From positions 558,001 through 622,000 of the forward strand of contig NZ_CP121111.1 in assembly GCF_029625335.1 (NCBI RefSeq): a DNA stretch of 64,000 nucleotides. The letters are read 5' to 3'. Under the pieces are notes generated by a model, which saw only the letters and a list, made by a program, of their open reading frames with translations, ran no database searches and was not told where the DNA came from. The stretch is from Flavobacterium nitratireducens (GTDB lineage: Bacteria > Bacteroidota > Bacteroidia > Flavobacteriales > Flavobacteriaceae). This document shows positions 57,279 through 64,000 of the stretch, piece by piece (the first letter of the stretch is position 1; every line of letters begins with the position of its first letter). The position numbers and the translations under genes are program-made.

Positions 57279-59444
57279 ATGATATCCATCACCGAAAAAA
57301 CATTACAAGATTTACAATTTCCAACCATTCTCGAAACTATTTCCGAGATATGTAATACCGAAATTGGTAAAGAAAAAGCATTACAAATTACTCCTTTCAG
57401 AGACAAGGAAAGTTTAATGCAGGCTTTAAAGCAAACCTCTGAATATGTTTCTTCTTTTCAAAATAATAATGCGATACCTAATCACGGTTTTGATGCGATA
57501 ACGTATGAATTAAAATTCCTGGCCATTGAAGATAGTTTTCTGGAAGTAGGAAGTTTTAGAAAAATAGCTACGCTTTCGACCACGGTGAATTTCATGTTGA
57601 ATTTCCTGAAAAAATTTGATGATTATTATCCAAATATCAATGCGAGAGCTTCAAGAGTGGAGTATACCAAAGAAATTGTGAGCCTGATTGATGTTGTTGT
57701 AGATAAATATGGCGAAATAAAAGACAATGCCTCTCCTACTTTATTAGATATTCGAAGAAATATGAATATGGTTCGTGGTAAGGTAAATCAGAGTTTTGGT
57801 ATTGCTTTGCAACAATATAATGGATTAGGTTATCTGGACGATATCAAAGAAAGTTTTGTTCAAAATCGACGCGTTTTGGCTGTTCTTTCTATGTACCGAA
57901 GAAAAGTAAGAGGAACCATTTTAGGAAGTTCTAAAACAGGTAGTATTGCCTATATAGAACCCGAAATGACCTTAAAATATTCTCGTGAATTAAGCAATTT
58001 AGAATACGAGGAAAAAGAGGAAATTACTCGAATTTTAAAGCAATTATCAAATTCTATTCGTCCTTTTTTACCTTTATTAAAAGAATACCAGGACTTTTTA
58101 AGCGATATTGATGTAATTGCAGCTAAAGCAAAATATGCTAATAAAATCAACGGACTTTTACCTACTATAACAGAAGAACGTCGTTTGTATTTTAGAGAGG
58201 CCTACCATCCTATTTTGTATTTGACAAACAAACAAAAAAAGGAAGTTACCTATCCGCAAACCATCGAATTAAAGCAGGAAAACCGAATTATTGTTATTTC
58301 GGGACCAAATGCCGGTGGAAAAACAATCTCCTTAAAAACCGTGGGTTTATTACAATTGATGTTACAATCCGGAATGCTGATTCCAGTCCACGAACGTTCA
58401 GAAACCTTTTTATTCGACCGAATCTTAACAGATATTGGAGATAATCAATCTATTGAAAATCATCTAAGTACCTATAGTTACCGATTAAAGAACATGAACT
58501 ACTTCCTAAGGAAGTGTAACAGTAGAACCATGTTTTTGATTGACGAATTTGGTACTGGTTCTGATCCCGAATTAGGCGGTGCTTTGGCGGAGATTTTCTT
58601 GGAAGAATTCTATCATCGTGAAGCTTTTGGTATCATTACAACGCATTATGCCAATTTGAAAATATTAGCAAATGAATTGCCTTTTGCCACTAATGCCAAC
58701 ATGATGTTTGATGAAAAATCTTTAGAACCCATGTACAAATTGGCTTTAGGTCAGGCGGGTAGTTCCTTTACTTTTGAGGTAGCGCAGAAAAACGGAATCC
58801 CGTTTGGACTCATCAATCGTGCAAAAAAGAAAATTGAAGTGGGGAAAGTACGATTTGATAAAACTATTGCCAATTTGCAAAAAGAGCGCTCAAAACTTGA
58901 AAAAACCTCACAAATTCTAAAAGAAGAAGAAATTCGTGCTCGTGAGGAAGGTAAAAAAATGGAATCCATCAATACCAAAATAAAGCAAAAACTGGAAAGC
59001 TATCAGGAATTATACGATAGCAATCAGAAAGCCATTTATATTGGACAAAAGATAGATGATTTGGCCGAACGCTATTTTAATAATAAGAATAAAAAAGAAT
59101 TGATTGGCGAATTTTTAAAAATTGTAGAAATTGAAAATTCGAAGCGTAAAAAAGCTACTCCTAGGGAATCTAAAGCTATTGAGGCTAAGAAAAAAGAAAT
59201 TATCGAGGAAGTAAAAGTTCAAGTTGAAGAGATCAGAAAAGAAAAGAAAGAGAAAAAACTAAAACCTGTTATTGAAAAACCAAAACCTATTTTAAAAGTG
59301 GGCGATCGCGTGCGTATGCTGGACGGAAAAGCCGTGGGAAGTATTGATAAAATTGAAAAAAACAAAGCTGTTGTTAATTATGGCTTATTTACTTCTAAGG
59401 TGAATTTGGAGGAATTGGATTTGGTGGAAGCAGTTAAAAAGTAG
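57279..59444 (+). CDS. mutS2: MutS2 homologue without a C-terminal Smr domain
   Basis: A 721-residue protein starting MISITEKTLQDLQFP. The MutS-type core and clamp (~1-290) come first. The ABC-type ATPase follows, with Walker A SGPNAGGKTISLKTV, LIDEFGTGSDPELGGALAEI and the His switch ITTHYANLKILA. A long, charged coiled coil spans ~520-660 (KKEIIEEVKVQVEEIRKEKK). The end is a small beta domain, VGDRVRMLDGKAVGSIDKIE. MutS2 in Bacillus ends in an Smr nuclease domain, absent here. Roles include suppression of recombination and rescue of collided ribosomes. Confidence 0.9.
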   Translation: MISITEKTLQDLQFPTILETISEICNTEIGKEKALQITPFRDKESLMQALKQTSEYVSSFQNNNAIPNHGFDAITYELKFLAIEDSFLEVGSFRKIATLSTTVNFMLNFLKKFDDYYPNINARASRVEYTKEIVSLIDVVVDKYGEIKDNASPTLLDIRRNMNMVRGKVNQSFGIALQQYNGLGYLDDIKESFVQNRRVLAVLSMYRRKVRGTILGSSKTGSIAYIEPEMTLKYSRELSNLEYEEKEEITRILKQLSNSIRPFLPLLKEYQDFLSDIDVIAAKAKYANKINGLLPTITEERRLYFREAYHPILYLTNKQKKEVTYPQTIELKQENRIIVISGPNAGGKTISLKTVGLLQLMLQSGMLIPVHERSETFLFDRILTDIGDNQSIENHLSTYSYRLKNMNYFLRKCNSRTMFLIDEFGTGSDPELGGALAEIFLEEFYHREAFGIITTHYANLKILANELPFATNANMMFDEKSLEPMYKLALGQAGSSFTFEVAQKNGIPFGLINRAKKKIEVGKVRFDKTIANLQKERSKLEKTSQILKEEEIRAREEGKKMESINTKIKQKLESYQELYDSNQKAIYIGQKIDDLAERYFNNKNKKELIGEFLKIVEIENSKRKKATPRESKAIEAKKKEIIEEVKVQVEEIRKEKKEKKLKPVIEKPKPILKVGDRVRMLDGKAVGSIDKIEKNKAVVNYGLFTSKVNLEELDLVEAVKK

Positions 59445-59472
59445 TTTTCAGTCTCAGTTTTCAGTTAGCAGA

Positions 59473-59560
59473 GTCATTGCGAGGAACGAAGCAATCACAC
59501 TAAAACAAGTAAATCTAGTATTTAAAAATTTAGAAAAGCAAAACTTTATGAGATTGCTTA
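59473..59560. repeat. Partial copy of the GTCATTGCGAG dispersed element
   Basis: GTCATTGCGAGGAACGAAGC (59473-59492) is the same as at 46883. The right half is degraded (only ATGAGATTGC remains near 59550). It lies between the mutS2 gene and the DCC-family gene. Confidence 0.75.
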
Positions 59561-59582
59561 ATTCCTGTTAATTAAACAACCA

Positions 59583-59996
59583 ATGCAAAACCTACCTAAA
59601 AACAAAAAAATAATCCTTTTTGACGGCGTCTGTAATCTGTGTAATTCGGCGGTGCAATACATCATTGCAAGAGACAAAAAAGATGTATTTCGATTTGTGG
59701 CTTTACAATCTGAATTAGGTCAGGAAATTTGCATTTATATTGGAATAGATACAAAGAAAGTAGATAGTATTATTTTGTACGAACCTGGTATAGCTTATTA
59801 TTTAAAATCGGAAGCTGCTTTAAAAATTGCAACCGAATTTAATTCGGTATATTCACTTTTATCTCTGTTTAAAATTTTTCCTCAAAATAGCCGTGATGCT
59901 ATTTACGATTACATTGCTAAAAATCGTTATAAATGGTATGGCAAGAAGGAAAACTGTATGATTCCAACACCTGAATTGAAAGCGAAATTTCTATAA
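59583..59996 (+). CDS. DCC-family thiol-disulfide oxidoreductase-like protein (DUF393)
   Basis: A 137-residue protein. The DUF393 hallmark IILFDGVCNLCNSAVQYIIA, with the paired CxxC-like DGVCNLC motif, is at residues ~10-29. VFRFVALQSELGQEICIYIG and YRWYGKK-like NRYKWYGKKENCMIP end the fold. The family is named DCC after its DxxCxxC motif. A redox role is presumed. It stands alone between the repeat and a terminator. Confidence 0.85.
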   Translation: MQNLPKNKKIILFDGVCNLCNSAVQYIIARDKKDVFRFVALQSELGQEICIYIGIDTKKVDSIILYEPGIAYYLKSEAALKIATEFNSVYSLLSLFKIFPQNSRDAIYDYIAKNRYKWYGKKENCMIPTPELKAKFL

Positions 59997-60007
59997 TTCT
60001 CTCTAAT

Positions 60008-60044
60008 AAAAAAGGTATCAAAACGAATGATTTTGATACCTTTT
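60008..60044. terminator. Bidirectional terminator between the DCC gene and proline dehydrogenase
   Basis: AAAAGGTATCAAAA pairs exactly with TTTTGATACCTTTT around a 7-nt loop. Serves both converging genes. Confidence 0.85.
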
Positions 60045-60065
60045 CTTTTAAAACTTCTATCGAAA

Positions 60066-61235
60066 TTAAGCGTTCTTTCTTCTCTTACGTTCTTTTTTCA
60101 GCATTTTCAATTCACGACTTGTTTGACCTGCAACAGAAGTATTTTCTTCAGCTCGTCTAATCAAATAAGGCATCACATCTTTTACAGGACCAAAAGGCAA
60201 ATATTTAGCAACATTAAAACCGTTATAGGCCAAATTATAACTAATATTATCACTCATACCATACAATTGACCAAAAAAGATCCTTGAATCATCTACACTG
60301 ATACCTTTTTCCTCCATTAATTGCATTAAATAATACGTACTTTCTTCATTATGTGTTCCTGCAAAAATGGCCATTTCATTAATATGCTCCATCATATAAA
60401 CAATTGCAGCATCATAATTAATATCTGTAGCTTCTTTGGAAGGACAAATTGGTGATTTGTATCCTTTTTCGACAGCTCGGTCATTTTCTTTTTCCATGTA
60501 AGCACCACGAACAATTTTCATCCCAATATGGAATCCTTCTTGTTTAGCCTCTTCATGCAATTTTTTCAAATAATCCAATCGATCCCAACGATACATTTGA
60601 AGCGTATTGTAAACAATTGCTTTTTCTTTATTGTATTTACGCATCATATTAGCAACCAAATCATCAGCTGCATCCTGCATCCAACTTTCTTCAGCATCAA
60701 TCAATAAAGCTACATCTTTTTTATGAGCTTCACTGCAAATTTGATCAAAACGAGCAACCACTCGTTCCCATTCGGCTTTTTCGTCAGCAGTGAGTTCTAT
60801 CTTAGCTCCTACTTTTTCATACAAATCTATTCTCCCAATCCCAGTAGGTTTAAAAACTGCAAAAGGAATAGCCTGACGTTCTTGAGCAAAATCAATAGTT
60901 CGCAAAGTCATTTTTAGAGCGGCTTCAAACTGATCTTCTTCCTCTTTTCCTTCTACAGAATAATCTAATACTGAAGAAACTCCTTTTGTGTACATTTTGT
61001 CTACTACTGAAAGACAATCCTCTTCATTAACACCACCACAAAAATGATCAAAAACGCTGGCTCGAATTAATTTTTCAACTGGAAGGTGTACTTTCAGAGC
61101 AAAATTAGTAACCGCAGTCCCAATGCGCACTAATGGCTGACTGGATATCATCTTGAAAAGAAAATAGGCTCTGTCTAATTCGGTATCACTCTTTAAAGCA
61201 AAAGCAATTTCTGTATTTTTAAATATTTTTTTCAT
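60066..61235 (-). CDS. Proline dehydrogenase
   Basis: A 389-residue FAD enzyme that oxidises proline to pyrroline-5-carboxylate. Started at 61235 (MKKIFKNTEIAF), because the codons up to 61268 overlap the promoter. The barrel holds LIDAEESWMQDAADDL, YNTLQMYRWDRLDYLKKLH, KIVRGAYMEKENDRA, YKSPICPSKEATDINYDAAI and ATHNEES-like GTHNEESTYYL. The C-terminal LIRRAEENTSVAGQTSREL is the proline-binding region. It is a separate PutA-PRODH-type enzyme without the second dehydrogenase domain. Confidence 0.92.
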   Translation of the reverse strand: MKKIFKNTEIAFALKSDTELDRAYFLFKMISSQPLVRIGTAVTNFALKVHLPVEKLIRASVFDHFCGGVNEEDCLSVVDKMYTKGVSSVLDYSVEGKEEEDQFEAALKMTLRTIDFAQERQAIPFAVFKPTGIGRIDLYEKVGAKIELTADEKAEWERVVARFDQICSEAHKKDVALLIDAEESWMQDAADDLVANMMRKYNKEKAIVYNTLQMYRWDRLDYLKKLHEEAKQEGFHIGMKIVRGAYMEKENDRAVEKGYKSPICPSKEATDINYDAAIVYMMEHINEMAIFAGTHNEESTYYLMQLMEEKGISVDDSRIFFGQLYGMSDNISYNLAYNGFNVAKYLPFGPVKDVMPYLIRRAEENTSVAGQTSRELKMLKKERKRRKNA

Positions 61236-61255
61236 AGAATGTTTAAAATTTGTAG

Positions 61256-61263
61256 CAAATATA
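61256..61263 (-). promoter_or_regulatory. -7 box of the proline dehydrogenase gene
   Basis: TATATTTG on the minus strand, 20 bp before the start at 61235. No good TTG upstream. Confidence 0.45.
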
Positions 61264-61328
61264 GGCACAGTTTTGAATACTATTTACTAGAAATTGCCTT
61301 ATTTTGCAATTCAAATTAATTAATCACG

Positions 61329-62396
61329 ATGCAAACAATTCAAGCCAACAACTACCCTGTCCATTTTAATGAAAAAGCATACGAGGCTTTAAATAAACAT
61401 CTTTCTGAAAATAAATACTCTTCTATATTTATCATCGTTGACAGCAATACCAATGAATATTGTTTACCGAAACTACTTCCTAATATTGAAACCGATTTAA
61501 ATGTAGAAATTATTGAATTTGAAGCAGGTGAAGAAAATAAAAACATTGAAACCTGTATTGAAATCTGGAAAGTACTCACAGAACTTGGAGGTGATCGTAA
61601 AAGTTTAGTATTAAATTTGGGAGGTGGTGTTGTAACCGACCTTGGCGGATTTGTTGCTTGTACGTTTAAAAGAGGGGTCGATTTTATCAATATTCCTACT
61701 ACTTTGCTATCTATGGTCGATGCTTCAGTGGGCGGAAAAAACGGTGTAGATTTGGGTAATTTGAAAAACCAAATTGGGATTATTAATGTTCCTAGTATGG
61801 TTTTAATTGATACCCAATTTTTAGAAACAGTACCACAAAACGAAATGCGTTCCGGACTTGCTGAAATGTTAAAACACGGTTTAATTTACGATAAAAAATA
61901 CTGGGAGGAATTTTTAGACATTACAACAATTGATTTTAACACATTGGATGAATTAATTCATAAATCTGTTGTAATCAAAAATGAAATTGTAATGCAAGAT
62001 CCAACCGAAAAAAATATTCGAAAAGCATTGAATTTTGGTCATACATTGGGACATGCAATTGAAGGGTATTTTTTAATCAATCCGGACAAAACCACATTAC
62101 TTCACGGAGAAGCTATCGCTGCTGGAATGATTATGGAAAGCTATATCTCCTTACACAAAGGACTTATTTCTGAACAAGAATATATCCAGATTAAAACCGT
62201 TTTAAAATCTATTTACGAAGATATTGTTTTTGAAGAAGCAGATATCGAACCTATTCTTGAATTACTTAAGCACGATAAAAAGAATGAGTACGGAAGTATC
62301 CAATTTGCTTTAATCGATGGTATTGGTAAGATTATTATTAACCAAGAAGTTGAGAACGAATTGATACTTAAAGCCTTTGAAGATTACAAATTTTAA
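61329..62396 (+). CDS. aroB: 3-dehydroquinate synthase
   Basis: A 355-residue NAD- and metal-dependent enzyme of the shikimate path. Motifs are GGDRKSLVLNLGGGVVTDLG, the active-site region TTLLSMVDASVGGKNGVD, EMLKHGLIYD and the metal-binding HTLGHAIEGYF and LLHGEAIAAGM. Normal length. It is divergent from proline dehydrogenase, with ~90 bp between the starts. The end is intact. Confidence 0.95.
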   Translation: MQTIQANNYPVHFNEKAYEALNKHLSENKYSSIFIIVDSNTNEYCLPKLLPNIETDLNVEIIEFEAGEENKNIETCIEIWKVLTELGGDRKSLVLNLGGGVVTDLGGFVACTFKRGVDFINIPTTLLSMVDASVGGKNGVDLGNLKNQIGIINVPSMVLIDTQFLETVPQNEMRSGLAEMLKHGLIYDKKYWEEFLDITTIDFNTLDELIHKSVVIKNEIVMQDPTEKNIRKALNFGHTLGHAIEGYFLINPDKTTLLHGEAIAAGMIMESYISLHKGLISEQEYIQIKTVLKSIYEDIVFEEADIEPILELLKHDKKNEYGSIQFALIDGIGKIIINQEVENELILKAFEDYKF

Positions 62397-62419
62397 GTAT
62401 ATATTTTTATAAAAAAGGA

Positions 62420-62451
62420 TTGCATCGCTTATAATTTATTTTTTACATTTG
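62420..62451 (+). promoter_or_regulatory. Promoter before the 59-residue ORF and arginine decarboxylase
   Basis: TTG (62420-62422), a 21-bp spacer and TACATTTG (62444-62451). The ATG of the small ORF follows only 6 bp after the box. Confidence 0.55.
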
Positions 62452-62456
62452 CCGCA

Positions 62457-62636
62457 ATGAAAAAGGATCAAAAACAAAGAAATTACAACTCTAATTCGAG
62501 CGTTAACAATCGTTCTTTCAAAAGAATGTTGAAGCGTTTTAATACTGTTGTGGGACATTTTATTTTTGATCTTTTTCAAATCTTGACTTCTGAAAATGAA
62601 AAACTTCAGATTACTTATGCTAATATTAGGGTTTGA
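62457..62636 (+). CDS. 59-residue basic small ORF upstream of arginine decarboxylase
   Basis: ATG 62457 to TGA 62636. It starts MKKDQKQRNYNSNSSVNNRS, continues with a basic and then hydrophobic part (RMLKRFNTVVGHFIFDLFQI) and ends ITYANIRV. It follows a promoter closely and ends 51 bp before the decarboxylase start. It could be a regulatory upstream ORF or a small membrane-associated peptide. No family is known. Confidence 0.4.
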   Translation: MKKDQKQRNYNSNSSVNNRSFKRMLKRFNTVVGHFIFDLFQILTSENEKLQITYANIRV

Positions 62637-62687
62637 ATTATAGTTTGATACATTTTTTAAACTATAACAATACAAATACCTAAAAAA

Positions 62688-64000
62688 ATGAACACTAAAT
62701 ATTCTGATCTAATCAATCAAACATACTATTTCCCTCAGGAAGAATTCAAACTAAACAAGGATAACCTATTATTTCACAATATCGACTTAATGAAATTGGT
62801 TGAAAAATATGGTACTCCTTTAAAGTTTACTTACCTACCTCAAATCTCTAACAATATCAGTAAAGCTAAAAGCTGGTTTCGTAAAGCGATGGAGAAAAAC
62901 AAGTATGAAGGGAAATATTACTATTGCTATTGCACTAAAAGCTCTCATTTTGAATTCATTATGAATGAAGCTTTCAAAAACAATATTCACGTTGAAACTT
63001 CATCAGCTTTCGATATTAATATTGTTGAGAATTTATTAGAAAACGGTAAAATCAACAAAAGTACTTATGTAATTTGTAATGGTTTTAAAAGAGATGAATA
63101 CATTACCAATATTGCTAGATTAATCAATAACGGACATAAAAACACCATTCCAATTATTGATAACTACGAAGAATTAGACTTGCTTCAGGCAGAAATCAAA
63201 GGAAAATTCAAAATTGGAATTCGTATCGCTGCAGAGGAAGAACCGAAATTTGAGTTCTATACTTCTCGTTTAGGAATTGGTTACAAAAACATTGTCAATT
63301 TCTACAAAAAGCAAATTCAGGAAAATAATAATCTTGAATTAAAAATGCTTCACTTTTTCATTAATACAGGTATCAATGATACTGCATATTACTGGAACGA
63401 ATTAGTAAAATGTATCAAAGTATATATAGCACTTAAACGAGAATGTCCTAGTCTTGATGGACTGAACATTGGTGGTGGTTTCCCTATCAAAAATTCATTA
63501 GCTTTTGAATATGATTACCAATATATGATTGACGAAATCATAAATCAAATCAAAATTGCTTGTGATGAAGCCGAAGTAGATGTTCCTCATATCTTTACAG
63601 AATTCGGTTCGTTTACAGTTGGTGAAAGTGGTGGTGCTATTTATCAGGTTCTTTACCAAAAACAACAAAATGACAGAGAGAAGTGGAACATGATTGACTC
63701 TTCATTCATTACTACTTTACCTGATACTTGGGCTATTAATAAACGTTTTATCATGTTAGCAGTAAATCGCTGGAATGATACCTACGAAAGAGTACTTTTA
63801 GGTGGATTAACTTGTGATAGCGATGATTATTACAATTCAGAGCAAAACATGAATGCGATTTATTTACCAAAATACAACAAAGAAAAACCATTATATATAG
63901 GATTTTTTAATACAGGAGCTTATCAGGAAACCATTGGTGGATATGGAGGTTTACACCACTGCTTAATTCCACAACCTAAACATATTCTGATAGATAGAGA
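62688..64000 (+). CDS. speA: Arginine decarboxylase-type PLP enzyme, 3' end missing
   Basis: 437 residues are visible from ATG 62688 and the frame is still open at the window end, so the gene continues. It belongs to the alanine-racemase-fold group IV decarboxylases: the PLP lysine region is in KYYYCYCTKSSHFEFIMNEA, then LKMLHFFINTG, GLNIGGGFPIKNS, FTEFGSFTVGESGG and the substrate-loop ERVLLGGLTCDSDDYY. Such proteins are annotated as arginine decarboxylase in flavobacteria and begin polyamine synthesis. Ornithine or another diamine substrate cannot be fully excluded. Confidence 0.85.
   Translation, partial: MNTKYSDLINQTYYFPQEEFKLNKDNLLFHNIDLMKLVEKYGTPLKFTYLPQISNNISKAKSWFRKAMEKNKYEGKYYYCYCTKSSHFEFIMNEAFKNNIHVETSSAFDINIVENLLENGKINKSTYVICNGFKRDEYITNIARLINNGHKNTIPIIDNYEELDLLQAEIKGKFKIGIRIAAEEEPKFEFYTSRLGIGYKNIVNFYKKQIQENNNLELKMLHFFINTGINDTAYYWNELVKCIKVYIALKRECPSLDGLNIGGGFPIKNSLAFEYDYQYMIDEIINQIKIACDEAEVDVPHIFTEFGSFTVGESGGAIYQVLYQKQQNDREKWNMIDSSFITTLPDTWAINKRFIMLAVNRWNDTYERVLLGGLTCDSDDYYNSEQNMNAIYLPKYNKEKPLYIGFFNTGAYQETIGGYGGLHHCLIPQPKHILIDR

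Overview
The window is low-GC DNA that looks like Flavobacterium or a close relative (Bacteroidota, Flavobacteriia). Three things support this. Many genes lack a clear Shine-Dalgarno sequence but carry the Bacteroidota promoter pattern TTG-N19-22-TAnnTTTG. A PorX-type regulator of the type IX secretion system is present. The arginine operon encodes a succinyl/acetyl-ornithine transcarbamylase in place of ornithine transcarbamylase.

Layout. 1-3.5 kb: a nucleoside phosphorylase cut by the window edge, a substrate-binding-like protein, a transglutaminase-like protein and a luciferase-like flavin oxidoreductase. 3.6-5.3 kb: a decayed IS1182-type element abutting tRNA-Val(UAC). 5.6-8.1 kb: an MsbA-type ABC exporter and a CAP-domain lipoprotein. 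8.2-11.9 kb (minus): pyrR-pyrB-small protein-rnz-pdxH. 12.1-21.1 kb: a GH95 remnant, an ABC-F ATPase, two small unknown genes, a divergent GH20 hexosaminidase/sugar MFS pair and a lipoprotein. 21.4-32.3 kb: one long arginine/proline operon (GNAT-small ORF-argG-argC-argD-proA-proB-argF'-argB-argE-argH). 32.4-43.7 kb: a nine-gene minus-strand cluster with a divergent Gfo/Idh/MocA gene, which fits periplasmic 3-keto-sugar oxidation and cleavage. 43.7-47.0 kb: a YtxJ-like redox protein and ClpB. 47.2-51.5 kb: small genes and a dead IS982-type element. 51.8-55.7 kb: porX-tsaE-ald-DUF4258-like gene. 55.9-64 kb: a SnoaL-like protein, ung, a MutS2 homologue, a DCC-family protein, proline dehydrogenase, aroB, a small ORF and arginine decarboxylase, cut by the window end.

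Functional themes. The arginine/proline operon makes both amino acids from glutamate; proline dehydrogenase and arginine decarboxylase near the window end consume them. The 32-44 kb cluster contains a GMC flavoprotein with its small subunit, a c-type cytochrome, a DUF1080 (3-keto-disaccharide hydrolase family) protein, a GH3 enzyme, three TIM-barrel isomerase-like proteins, an importer and a Gfo/Idh/MocA oxidoreductase. It is the best candidate here for an incompletely described system.

Main caveat. At least eight ordinary genes (pyrR, proB, the GMC small subunit, the MFS transporter, two small unknown genes, porX and ald) are broken by frameshifts. Each is repaired by adding back one or two bases, almost always in a short A/T run. 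That one-directional pattern points to sequencing or assembly error more than to real gene loss. The two insertion sequences also carry in-frame stop codons and look truly decayed.
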